From assembly GCA_028551475.1 (NCBI GenBank), contig CM052359.1:6263583-6327582 (forward strand): a stretch of 64,000 nucleotides of DNA, written 5' to 3'. Position numbers and translations under genes: made by a program. Shown here one piece after another: positions 23,401 to 34,275 of this stretch. Origin of the DNA: Casuarina equisetifolia (taxonomy: Eukaryota > Streptophyta > Magnoliopsida > Fagales > Casuarinaceae). Positions within the stretch are counted from its first letter, which is position 1, and every line of letters starts with the position of its first letter. Under the pieces are notes generated by a model. It worked only from the letters and a program-made list of their open reading frames with translations. It was not told where the DNA came from and made no database searches.

Positions 23401-26400
23401 AGCCCATGTTTCACCAGGTGATCAAAGAAATTTCATCTTTTAGAAATTCAGCAACAGATGATAAGAATAAGTGAGCATACGTATTTTATACAGCAATATA
23501 TACGAGACATCTAATTAAGTTTCACCCATCCTTACAACTTTCTCCATTTTTCTCTTTTCTTATTTTCAGAGTTATTCTAGGTGGAAGAAACATAAGCCCT
23601 TGAGGCAAACAAAAAAATAAAATTATTTATGTTGCATCTAAAGTAAAGGATACAAAAGCTAAGCAGAAGAAACGAGTTGAGGGGAGAACTCTTGAAGCAA
23701 ACAGCATGTAAGAAAGAGGTAATACCAAATCTTTTTCATAAGATGAAGTATCAAACTTAGATGCCATTGAAAGTGGAGGTTCCTTAAAGTTCATAGCAAA
23801 CATTGATGTTTCCACCTGCATTGTGTGACAGGAGTCACCGTGAGCAAAAGATTTACGAACAATAAAGTAAATTTAGTGAAAGAACATCACAATATTACAC
23901 CTCTTCAGGACTTCCTCCACCGTGATCACCATTCAGGGTTTGTCCATGGTCACCCATCACAAGAAGAAATGTATTCTCATGCAAGCCACCTGGTCCAGAC
24001 TGGTTTTGCAGCACTTCAATTACTTTCTGAAACAAAATAGATAAGCCTGTTGATCTAAGCAAAGACAACAAAGAGGTGGGGGTAAAACAAAAGCAGGATA
24101 TTAGGTAAAATACATGAATGATAATAGCAACATGCAACCCTACAAAATAACTCCTAAGACATTATATACCACGCAAATTAATATCTGAACAACTTAGGTA
24201 TACAAGTATTTAACCAACAAAGGAGAAAAAAAGAGCAACTGCTCCAGAATTTTCAATAATTAATTCTCAAGTAACATCTACCAGTATAAGAACTGGGAAT
24301 CACTTCTTGTACTACGGCCAGAAAGATTGCAACCTTAGAAACATCTACCAGTGATAAGTTTATCACAGTTACTTGATTCGTGCCAACCACAGAGGAACAT
24401 GGATCAAAGATTCATGGAAGCAAATCCAAGATCAAGAATAAACATCAAGTTCATCAACTGTGTACATGTTAAACAAACCACATTCATCAAACATACCTCT
24501 AAAATGGCATTGTATTGCTCCAATTTTTCTATCATTGGACCAGAATCAACACCAAATATGTGGCCTGCATGATCCTGAGCGACACAAGAGATAATTAATA
24601 AGTTTTCCCATACAGCCTGCAGCAGAATATATCAAGCGTACACAATAGTTTGTAATTGATATGAAGCTCTAAATCCCTAGATGCAGCTCATTTTAGGAAG
24701 CTAGGCTAATAACATCACATCATTTGCATCAGAAGATTTTAACAGCAATTTTGAGAAAAAGGTTGAGTCCAAGCAAAGATGATAAAATTGACAACATTTC
24801 TTTCCTCCAGCTGTTAAGAATGAGCAATCTGATTGACGAATCACCAAGCATCAACCAGGTATGGCTTGACTTCAACCCTCAAAGGGACTTGCAACAATCG
24901 CATACAAGTTAGCAACTGCTGGTTGCCTGACATCCCTCCCCAAAAAGAACAGCTGATCCCATTAAACCAATTAGTGGGTTTTGGATCATCTTCGAAATCA
25001 AGCAGAACATGGAATTTTTTTAAAGTACATTCACCATTTTAGCCAGGCATCTCTTATAACAGCACGTCATGACTTATCTACAGAACATTCTTGCTAATGT
25101 CGGCTTTGACATCATGTTCATGTGACAGTCAGGTTTTGCAATCACAAGAGGCTAGTATCCATGTCTACTGATATATGTATCAATAGTGTGCAGCTTGGAT
25201 CATCACCTATCTGACTTCCTTTAAAGAGTGATAATCCTAGCGCACTTCCCAAGAACCTTGATCCCATTATACAATCACAAATTACTGCAAGTTTGATTCG
25301 ATCAAAAGATTAATAACTTACCATGGAACAAGCCCAGTGCCACATTGTAGCATCTTTGAGAAGATTTGTTCAACAATATGTGAAAAATTAAATGAGCTAA
25401 AAAAGGATTTTCAGGTTGAACTAAGGCCATTTGGTCAATACCCCCAAATACTAATCCCAAGTACAGTTATATTTCTAATTTGAAGGATAAGCTTGCAAAT
25501 TTGTTCATACCTGCCTGTGCCCATAAGAGGAGGCAAATTAAGCACAGAAAAAGAGACTACATCATTACCTAATGCTTTCAAGAGCAGTTTTAGAACTAGA
25601 AACACACATAGAGAGACACCAAAGATATCAGAAACTAATTGTTGTCTGACAATAAAGCAATTTAGCCATACCACACCAAGAAAATGCGCTATAAGAACAT
25701 CCCAATCTTCTTCGTACAAGGTTGGAAGTAGGTGGTTAATGCACCCGTTATCTACCTGGAAGACAATTTCATTAACTTTTGGCCAGTCTAATAATTAATG
25801 AACAACATATTACTCAATCAAATAGTTTAAGGAAAAAGTACTTGAAATAAAAACATCCACAGAAAGTCAATGCATACCGTATGAAGATCTTTTACATTAA
25901 AAGAGGGGTACGGATATGACTTTTTGAAATGATTAGGAAACAACTGCGTCCATGTATCATCCCCCATCATAACTACTCGCTTTCCATTTTGAACCAACTG
26001 CAATTGCATCTTATATTAGAGTTCCATCGCAGTTCAAAATAAGAAAACATGATAATACAAAAACCAAATAACTGTATAAACATGGGCAAAATAAATCAGA
26101 GACCATACCTGATGTATAAAGTTATCTTCAACAATTGCTGGAGCACCAAAGCTATTCCCAACATCAATAAAAGTTGGCAGTCCACCGGTTGTCAGGCCCT
26201 AAAAATATTTGAAGGGGAACAGGTCACCATTAGAGACTAATTTCAAGCTTCAAAATGTAAGCTGGAAAATAAATCCTCTAAAATTTGTTCCGGCCCTTCA
26301 TAGACAGAAAGTGCTATGGACTACTATAAATTTCCCAGTTCTACACGGAATGAGAGCTCAAACTAGAAAAGAGCCATAAGGACCAACAAAATAGATAAAG

Positions 26401-27239
26401 GGTCTCTGGAGGAACAGCATTTTATAACAGATTTTCAATACCCACAAAAGAATTTTCCGTAACATTTCCCACAACGTGAATCTCTCGAACAATATTGAAG
26501 CTCATATTGATCCCAATTGGCGTCAACACTCTTATTAATAATGGAATGCACAAAACCAAAATTTTAGAAAAATGATGGAAGAATAAACTAACTAAATCAT
26601 AGCAACAATGAACCGGCAAGAATTACTTTCAAACGCTGCAAACTCGTGGTAGGTGGATCCGCTACAGCTTTGAAAATCCTAGCAGACGATTCACGATCAG
26701 AAGCCAGCTTTTGTAGCACCTGTAATCTATCCATCCACGGTTTCGGCTCTGTGACATTTACACACAGTCAGTCAAACCCGGAAGTCTTATAGAAATTATA
26801 ATTTGCCCAAGCCGGAGAAATGCTAACCTTCGAAAAATGTACTGGGAGCAACGAAGTCAAACCTAAAAGGCAAGAATTTCAACAAATGTAAGTACAAAAT
26901 AGAAAGGAAAATGGGAAGGAAAGAGAAAGAGAGGAGCTGGAAATGCCTGAGGGCGTCAAGGACAATGATCACGACGCGATCCACAGCAGGCTTGGTCCAA
27001 CAACGAGAAGAGTTCGACGAAGACGAAGAAGAAATGCAAGGTGAGTGAGCAAGATCGGAGCAATGGCTGTAATATGGTAGCTCCGTCCGGGTGAGCAGAA
27101 ACCCCCGGATAAAGATAAGAATAGCCACGACGTGAAGAAGCAGTATCAACCAAAACACTCGTGTCTGCTCCCATTTCCGCCTCCGCCACCATCCCTCCAT
27201 CTCGTCAGCCTCCGTCCGGTGAACTGGAGTCCAAAACAC
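17436..27239 (-). CDS. PIGO: GPI ethanolamine phosphate transferase 3 (PIG-O)
   Basis: ER membrane enzyme that adds ethanolamine phosphate to the third mannose of the GPI anchor precursor, the group later linked to protein. Twenty coding exons: 26947-27239, 26828-26862, 26627-26748, 26109-26198, 25878-25997, 25672-25755, 24497-24574, 23901-24026, 23726-23815, 23261-23296, 23098-23153, 21570-21717, 20087-20531, 19895-19986, 18952-19501, 18574-18700, 18334-18375, 17912-18059, 17663-17746, 17436-17573. Total 2,904 nt, 967 aa, open throughout. A Met at 27200 gives 954 aa and is a possible start. An N-terminal membrane anchor is followed by the alkaline-phosphatase-like domain, with metal-site motifs [50 protein letters not shown] and [15 protein letters not shown]. 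Many membrane spans follow. Intron 1 uses a GC donor. The exon 13/14 join (codon TTG) is the least certain. Confidence 0.93.
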
Positions 27240-27493
27240 TTAATTCTACAAGGTCGCCCCTCAAAAGGTTGCGAAGGCGAAAACGTTGTCGAGATAACCG
27301 ATGCGGGACAATCGTCCGATGCGGGACATTCTTTTTATTTTTCCCTCCTTCCAGTTTGCCGTTTTTGGGGCCCACAAATCCACGTATCTCATTACAACTG
27401 AGCGGAACACGTCCCCAGACAAAGATACGAAACTAAGGCTTTGACGCAGCCGGACTTTCCAACTTTCCAAAGCAGCGCAGACGGCCGGAGGAG
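27240..27493. promoter_or_regulatory. Shared bidirectional promoter interval of PIG-O and SEC11
   Basis: Only about 254 bp separate the start codons of the divergent PIG-O (-) and SEC11 (+) genes, or 293 bp with the inner PIG-O start, so both promoters and 5' UTRs must lie here. A 12-bp word CGATGCGGGACA occurs twice in the same direction, 18 bp apart, at 27299 and 27317. No clear TATA box is visible, as is common for housekeeping gene pairs. The binding factor is unknown. Confidence 0.6.
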
Positions 27494-30400
27494 ATGGGAT
27501 GGATCGGAGATGCCGTGCACGCAGTCAAATCCATTCAGATTAGACAAAGTCTCATTCAGGCAGTCAATCTTTGTCCGTACTATCCACGACCTCATCGTCT
27601 CTCTTCTCTAATCCCATTTCACTGCTGTTACTGTTACATATTTCATTGCGTTTGAATACGTTCTTCAAATTGTGATGGATTGTATTTGTATTTGTTTTGG
27701 TCTTGTGGAGGAGCTTTACATTGAACTAAAGAGTTCTTGTTTTTGGTTTGTGCTTCATGGGGGAAACAAGGCACAACTTTCCTCTGTTTTTTCTGATGTT
27801 TCTGTTTGATATGAAAAGGTTTTGCTGCCAATGGTGTTCAATGTACAACCGATATATTACAATTTCAGTTTGCTTCTTGATGTTCCGAGGTCTTCTTTTT
27901 TTCATTCGCTATCTTTTTTGTTCCTTTTCAGGCTTAGTTGTTACGTCAGCTCTAATTCTATGGAAAGGACTAGTGTGTATAACTGGTTGTGAATCACCAG
28001 TCGTGGTTGTGATCTCTGGAAGCATGGAACCAGGCTTCAAAAGAGTTGAGTTCTGTATTTGTACCTGTGCAATTTGATTGTACCAAAGTGTTCAATGTGT
28101 CTTGAGATCTTCCTATTGGTTTAAGAAACTTTGCATGTAAGGCAGATCACTGTCAAATGATTATGTTTCATATTGTTGTGGTCAATGAAGTTATTATAGG
28201 AGTTGCAGATAGGTGATGCTCGTGGATCATCTGTTATTTGAGTTATAACTCGGTAAAGGATGTATAAAACATTTATATTATGCATTATGCTTAGTTCTTC
28301 ATGGCATTTTGTTATTTTAGTGTTGGAGATTGTTTCATATCAATTTTCCATGGTCGTGCTAACAACTTTATTAGTAACGGCATCTTTATTCCTTATAAAG
28401 TCTTTTGAGAAGATAGGTCTATTTCTTATATCGTATTAGAGTAGGTTCGACAAGTTGTGTCATGTGAATTGGTCTTCTTTACTTAGTTGGTCTTTGTTAT
28501 GATTACCATCTAAGTGTGGGTATATCTTCATGTTTGTTCTTGGCCTACTTCTTACAAGACATTTTGAGAAGATAAGTCCACTTCTTATATAGTATCAGAG
28601 TAGGTTTAGTAGGTTGTGCCATGTGAATTGGTCTTCCTTATTCAGTTGGTCCTTGTCATGATTACAATCTAAATGTAGGTATATCTCCATGTTTGTCTTT
28701 GGCTTACTTCTTACAAGGCCTTTTGGGGAGATAGGCTTGCTTTTTATAATTAGTCGCTTTATACCATCCATATTGGAAATCTATTCCGGATGGCATAAAT
28801 CATCTATACATGCATTGCCTTAATTAAATTTTTCAACATAACTTTATGACTGTCTTGCAGGGTGACGTATTGTTCTTGCATATGGGCAAGGATCCCATTC
28901 GTGCAGGAGAAATCATCGTGTATAACATAGATGTATGTTACCTTTTTCTGCTCCACATCCATTTTTATTGAGCTCTACATGATAGGCTCATTTGCCTCTG
29001 TTCCGTATGAGTCATTTAGACCTTCTATCTCCAAATTGGGTTCTGATTCTGTTTGGGCGAGAAGTCCTGCTGTTGCAATAGATTTATATGCCAGTTAGGC
29101 ATCTTAAAATACAATTTCAGATTTATGGATTGGGTTCCTCTGAAAATAGATTTTGCTCATTGCTCAGGGGCGCGATATTCCAATTGTTCACCGGGTAATT
29201 AAGGTAAGAATTTTGTGTTGACAGTCTGCTTGCTTCTCTCATTTCCATGTTTGTTATATTCAAATGTCAACCGGACCCTTCACCTGTCCTTGCAGTACTT
29301 GTCAACCACATATGATGTAATTAGGATATCACTGCTTGCCAAGCACTCCAGAATGGCTGAGAATCTTTGGGAAAATTAGGCAAATCTGACGCGTAGGAAC
29401 ATACTTGCACCACATACCAATGCCCGAGTCCATGTAACTTAAGTTGAAAATAAAATGTCCTTCACTAGGTTTTAAGTAAAGTTAACTTATCAGGAAGAAA
29501 GTAGAAGCAAAGCCATTACATTACCTACCACTGCAATTTACCGGGAATTATGTCCCACCTCATCTTCTGTTGTTTATTTTACATGAAGTTGTCAGAGTCT
29601 TTTTTTCCAAATTAATCCTGAAAACAACTTGAAATGCATGATTAACTATAGGGTGCAAAAATGCTGTTATTGATTGAATAAAATTTTAAGGAAATTTCTT
29701 GGTATGGCTTGTAATTGATTCCTCACTGTCTTTACTCTTATATTAGCTGATTAATGCTTTTAGGGTAACTTTATGGTCAGTGTTCTTGTCGGAACATCTT
29801 AAAATGGATAAGTTGGTTCTATGATCAATCTGGTGAAAGCCTTATTGCTTCTGCTGCATCAGGCCTTGTTCCTTCATTGTGTTTTAAGTTTAACAATGTA
29901 TCAATACTTATGATACATCTTGCCTTTCCTAGGTTCATGAGCGGCTACATACTGGAGAAGTTTTTGTCCTCACAAAAGGTATTAAACTGTTGACAATGCT
30001 CAAGAGGGGATTTCTTTTTTTTTTTAACAGTAACCATTTACAAAGAGTAGAATTTAAGGATTTGGCTACTTGATTCCCCTTACTTTCCTTGAGTTCAGTA
30101 AGGGATTGAATAATCTTCCACCAATCAGTAAAGAATTTGTATTTGTGAATGAATTGTTTTGGGTCTCGGTTTTAGTAATTACCACTTGATTACTGTCTCT
30201 GCCTTCCCTTTGCCAATTTTATCAGGAGACAATAATTTAATGGATGACAAGGATATCTATGCTGCTAAGGGCCAACTTTTCTTGCAGCGACACCATGTCA
30301 AAGGGAGAGCTGTTGGGTAAAGTGCACTGTTGAATAATACCTTTTTTCTTTTCGTATGAACTTGTGAAAATATTAAAGGTATTCCAGTATGTTATATAGA

Positions 30401-30902
30401 GTTCACTGTGTGCAGTGTGCAATCAAAGATTTGATGAAAATGACTTGACCATAAACTTACATTTGAGATACTTTAAGTTGATATATATGCCTTTCAGCTT
30501 ATCTTTGATCTGCAACTACATCTCTTTTCAACAACCAGGGTCTTGCCTTATGCTGGCTGGGTGACAATTATCATGACTGAGAAGCCCTTAATCAAGGTGT
30601 GCTTGTCTTGAAATTTTAAAGATTTTGCACCTTGCTAATTTCATTTCCTTAGCAAACTACAAACAGCCCCTCAAAACTCCCTCAAATCATGCATCTCTCC
30701 TTTTTTATGACAAAAACAATGCACGCCCTATTGGGTTATGTAAATATTTTCGCAGGCTTAGCCATGTGGTGACATTAAATTGTTTCTCTGCACCTCTTTT
30801 CACTCCTTACCATTAGAAACTGTGATTTTTTAATGGTAATTTCGTGTTGTCTTCCTGCAGTACATACTTCTAGGCGCTTTGGGATTGCTGATCATGAACT
30901 AA
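27494..30902 (+). CDS. SEC11: Signal peptidase complex catalytic subunit SEC11
   Basis: Membrane serine protease of the ER that removes signal peptides. Exons: 27494-27572, 27932-28044, 28861-28932, 29168-29203, 29933-29978, 30226-30316, 30539-30596, 30861-30902; 537 nt, 178 aa, all junctions in frame. [18 protein letters not shown] begins the protein, as in plant SEC11. One membrane span lies at about residues 25-45. Family S26 motifs: SGSMEPGF with catalytic Ser57, [10 protein letters not shown] with His96, and KGDNN with Asp117. The exon 1 donor (T|GTCCGT) is weak and gives Cys27 where homologs have Gly. The C-terminus ends at LGLLIMN, two residues short of Arabidopsis SEC11C. Intron 2 contains a 159-bp tandem repeat. 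It is divergent from PIG-O, another ER protein. Confidence 0.92.
28392..28740. repeat. 159-bp tandem repeat in SEC11 intron 2
   Basis: The word CTTA(T/C)AA followed by TTTTGRGRAGATA starts at 28392, 28551 and 28710, a constant period of 159 bp. The intervening sequence (for example CATGTGAATTGGTCTTC) also recurs. About 2.2 copies, with moderate divergence. Confidence 0.85.
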
Positions 30903-33183
30903 AAGGATTAGGAATACAGATTTCTAGTTTCACTACTTGGTTTCTAAGCCTACAGAACTTGGCGTTTTATTACAGATTGGAAGAAAGGATAGTAGACATG
31001 ATCATAGAGAAATTTTACAGATTGCAGTACCCATTCATCTATAAAACTGACAGCAACAGATAATGTTTCATCAGCAAATTGGATTAACCACTTGCTTAGA
31101 TAATATTGATTGGATTGAAATGTTTGTTGTATTGATTCAGATCAGTGGCTTAAAAATAAGTTTATTGCAATGTCAGAGGATGCCATCATGCTTTGTAAAA
31201 ATTTCTTTTCATCTATATGCTGTTTTGTGTCGTTTAATTTACAGTAATGGTTTTGAGAACTCAAAAGATCAATTCTGGATCAGCAATTTATCTGCCGAGC
31301 TGTATGCAGAGCCTGCACCTAAGATCACCTACCGCCTGATTAATGAACAGCTCCATGGATTCAAACAAAGGACATAGCTTGTCCATTTTCGCATGATTTG
31401 AAAAGAAAAAACGAAATCATCTCCACCATAAGTGAAAAGCAGCACTGGACATAACTTAGAACCTTAAAAATGGATATGTTTATGTAAACTGCAGCAATCA
31501 CTCAAAGCTAACAAATAATTGTACAAAATTTATGGTGCATGTATAATATAGCATACATTGGTGGTACTAGATATACAAATTAAGGCTCCATAACTATAAG
31601 CCTTCATCTCTTGGGCAATTTCCAATCTCCACGTGTAAGAAATGCTAAACCAGAGGCAATGAAAAACCAATCTGCGAAGAGAAACAAATGATGAACTCCA
31701 TTTAACCACAGTAACGCAAAAGGGCTTGGAATTTGAGAAAAGAAACCATACTACGAAAATCATTAATAAGAGTAAGCCAAGGAGAAACACCTATGGCAAC
31801 CTCTGCAGCTAATCCTATAAACTGTTTGATTTTACGAGTACATTCCAGGCAAAGGATAGTTCAAGTCACGTAATTAATCCTCTTGGAAACTTAAGCTCAT
31901 CCTCCAGCCATAATCTATTATGAAAACTTTTATGTCTGGTAGCAGCTTCAAGTTAAGGCAAGAAAAATCCATTTTTTTTAGTATGAAGGTATGCTAGCTT
32001 TGCGTTATCTAATAAAAGGGATTTTCTATCACCTGAATAAGCACCTAAACCATTACAGGGAGTCATGCTGCACCATTTTGCTCTCAACGATGTAGATTCT
32101 TTATCAAAATTACACCCCAGCCTAGCAGGTTTAGGGGGTTGCATTTCTACTCATTATAACCAAAATCACTAAAAAAGCTAACCCCTCTCCCCTTCTGTAA
32201 CTGAAATAAAGTAGCTCTAGATCACTTGAAAGTAGAGAATATCTTAAATTAAAGTCGCAATATGCGACCCCATACCGCCAATAATTACTCATTCTAGTGT
32301 TGATCATACCAAAACAGAGATCCTAACCTTCGTCATTTTTGCAACAGCAATGGGCAAAAGCTTCCCTAGATTAAAATACAAAATACTAAACTTTAGTTAC
32401 TAAACAGAGATCCAAACTGGCCATGAACCAGCGTTCAACAATAGACAAAATAAACATCATGCTTCCATCAAGATACCAGTACCTTTGTTCTAACGCATTG
32501 AAAATCACCCAAGTACAATCAACAATGAAGTGCCCAGGCTGTCCTAAGTCATAGCCCTCGTATTTACAATAACCTTTTCACCTAAGGCATTGTACAATGT
32601 AGCTGACCAAAGCCCAATACGGGAAGGATGCAACCTTTAGTAGTGTTTAAAGACAAAAAATGTCTTCCCAACTCATCAGCTAAACTTTTCAGTTTGAACG
32701 TTAGACTTATTTCTAATATACAATTTCCTTTTAAAATATTTCTTCAGAGGCAACAATTGCATCTCTCCCTAAATCCGACTCAAGGGCGAGAAATGAATCT
32801 ACCAAGGTAATGAATTTGCAAAAGCTCCAAAGAAGAGCCAAGGACATTTTGCTTTTGATGAAAAATTTATTTGTAATTGTGCGCAAAGCAGCTAGCAACA
32901 ATTCAATCAAATGGCTCAACAAGTTTGCAACATTAAATAGCAAATACCGAGCGTAAAATCTTTCTACAACTCAAAACAAATAATCTGTCAAACAAAGCTC
33001 ATTAGTTATATATCCATCCCAGATTTTCCTACTTATCTATGCCTAGCAAGAAGAGGCACAAAATGAATTATTCTTAGCATTGCCTAAAACAAATATTCCA
33101 TGGACTAACCCAAGACCTAAGTAAGACAGTAAGATTTGAAATAAAATATAAGAAAATTTAACAGTAACCTTTGATCCAATTCG
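30903..33183. other. Spacer with SEC11 and DnaJ 3' flanks and one possible orphan exon
   Basis: Just after SEC11 there is a stretch at about 31247-31376 that looks like a 3'-terminal exon. It has a polypyrimidine-rich acceptor (TTTAATTTACAG), then about 44 open codons containing DQFWISNLSAELYAEPAPKI, ending in TAG. I do not recognise it and see no upstream partner exon, so it may be SEC11 3' UTR or a fragment. The remainder shows no supported gene. Confidence 0.4.
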
Positions 33184-34275
33184 TTAAGCCACGGTCTCGA
33201 AACGCTGTAACATATCACAGTGCGGTGTCTCACGAACAAATCCCCACTGGCGACGCTGCATCTCCAGCCGACAATTTTGCGCCAGTATGTTAAAATACTC
33301 CCGCTCAACCCTTCCTTCAAGCGACACACGCTCCGCACTACCAGACGGATAATCCTGCTCAAACTTGGTCGACTTAACATAATAATTTACCCCCTTTTGT
33401 GTGGTAAACCGGTATTCATATGGATACGACCGGGATAAAGCGTAGATGGGATCGGACGACGGCATAAAACTGAGAAGTAGAATAAGCAGCACAGGCAGCA
33501 ATTGAATTAGCATCCTCACATTGAACCCACCACCAGAGTCGTTATCAGCAGGCCTAGGCCCCATTCCAGCCCCGAAGTTAAACCCACGAAACTGGGTCGT
33601 TGCGGGGGCCATTCCTCCAAAGAAGAAGTTCCTAAAGATTTCATCCGCGTCAAACTCATCATAGTACCCATTGTACGCACGCGGAGGTCCCCGCTGGGCT
33701 GCGCGGCGCTCGTAAACGGGCTCGTCGGACCCGGAAACGTCGTACTTTCGCCTACTCTCTTCGTTGCTGAGACACTGAAAGGCCTTCGACACGGCCTTGA
33801 AGGCCTCCTCCGCACCCGGGGCTTTATTCTTATCAGGATGGACCTTCAGAGAGAGTTTTCTATAGGCTTTTCGCACGTCTTCGACGGAGCAAGTCCTCTC
33901 CAGCCCCAGAATCTCGTAGTAGTCCTTCTTCTTCTTGATCTGCCTCACCACCACGATTTGCTCCTCCGTGTACGAGGCCGAGGCCGCCGAAGATGCCGAA
34001 GACGAAGACGAAGACGGCCCGGCAGGCGGAACTCGGTGGCGCAGTGAGGGCTGGTCCTGTGGCTTCGATGATGGTGGTGGCTCCGATGGACCTTTGGCGG
34101 GTCCGTTAGCATTGGATTCGTTCTCTATCGCTGATAGGAGATCGTCCACGGGCAGAGTGGGATCGAGACGGCGAGCTTTGGTGATAAATTTGAGGGCTCG
34201 CACTCGATCTCCACCTTCCAACGCTTCTTTCCCGATCTTCAAGGACTTCAAGGCATCGTCCTTATTCCCGTCCAT
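33184..34275 (-). CDS. J-domain membrane co-chaperone with DUF1977 (DNAJB12/14-like)
   Basis: Single-exon gene of 363 aa. Residues 1-50 form a helical, TPR-like N-terminal region ([18 protein letters not shown]). A Ser/Pro-rich linker spans ~60-102 and the J domain ~118-181, with the Hsp70-activating motif HPD at 146-148. A Gly/Phe/Tyr-rich stretch spans ~195-250, one membrane span lies at ~254-272, and a DUF1977 domain runs to the end with [14 protein letters not shown]. This order is that of tail-anchored ER J proteins related to animal DNAJB12/14 and Arabidopsis At3g57340/At5g49060, which recruit cytosolic Hsp70 to the ER membrane, where the animal proteins act in quality control. The start is the first ATG of the frame. 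The Ser-rich linker is encoded by near-repetitive codons. Confidence 0.93.
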   Translation of the reverse strand: MDGNKDDALKSLKIGKEALEGGDRVRALKFITKARRLDPTLPVDDLLSAIENESNANGPAKGPSEPPPSSKPQDQPSLRHRVPPAGPSSSSSSASSAASASYTEEQIVVVRQIKKKKDYYEILGLERTCSVEDVRKAYRKLSLKVHPDKNKAPGAEEAFKAVSKAFQCLSNEESRRKYDVSGSDEPVYERRAAQRGPPRAYNGYYDEFDADEIFRNFFFGGMAPATTQFRGFNFGAGMGPRPADNDSGGGFNVRMLIQLLPVLLILLLSFMPSSDPIYALSRSYPYEYRFTTQKGVNYYVKSTKFEQDYPSGSAERVSLEGRVEREYFNILAQNCRLEMQRRQWGFVRETPHCDMLQRFETVA

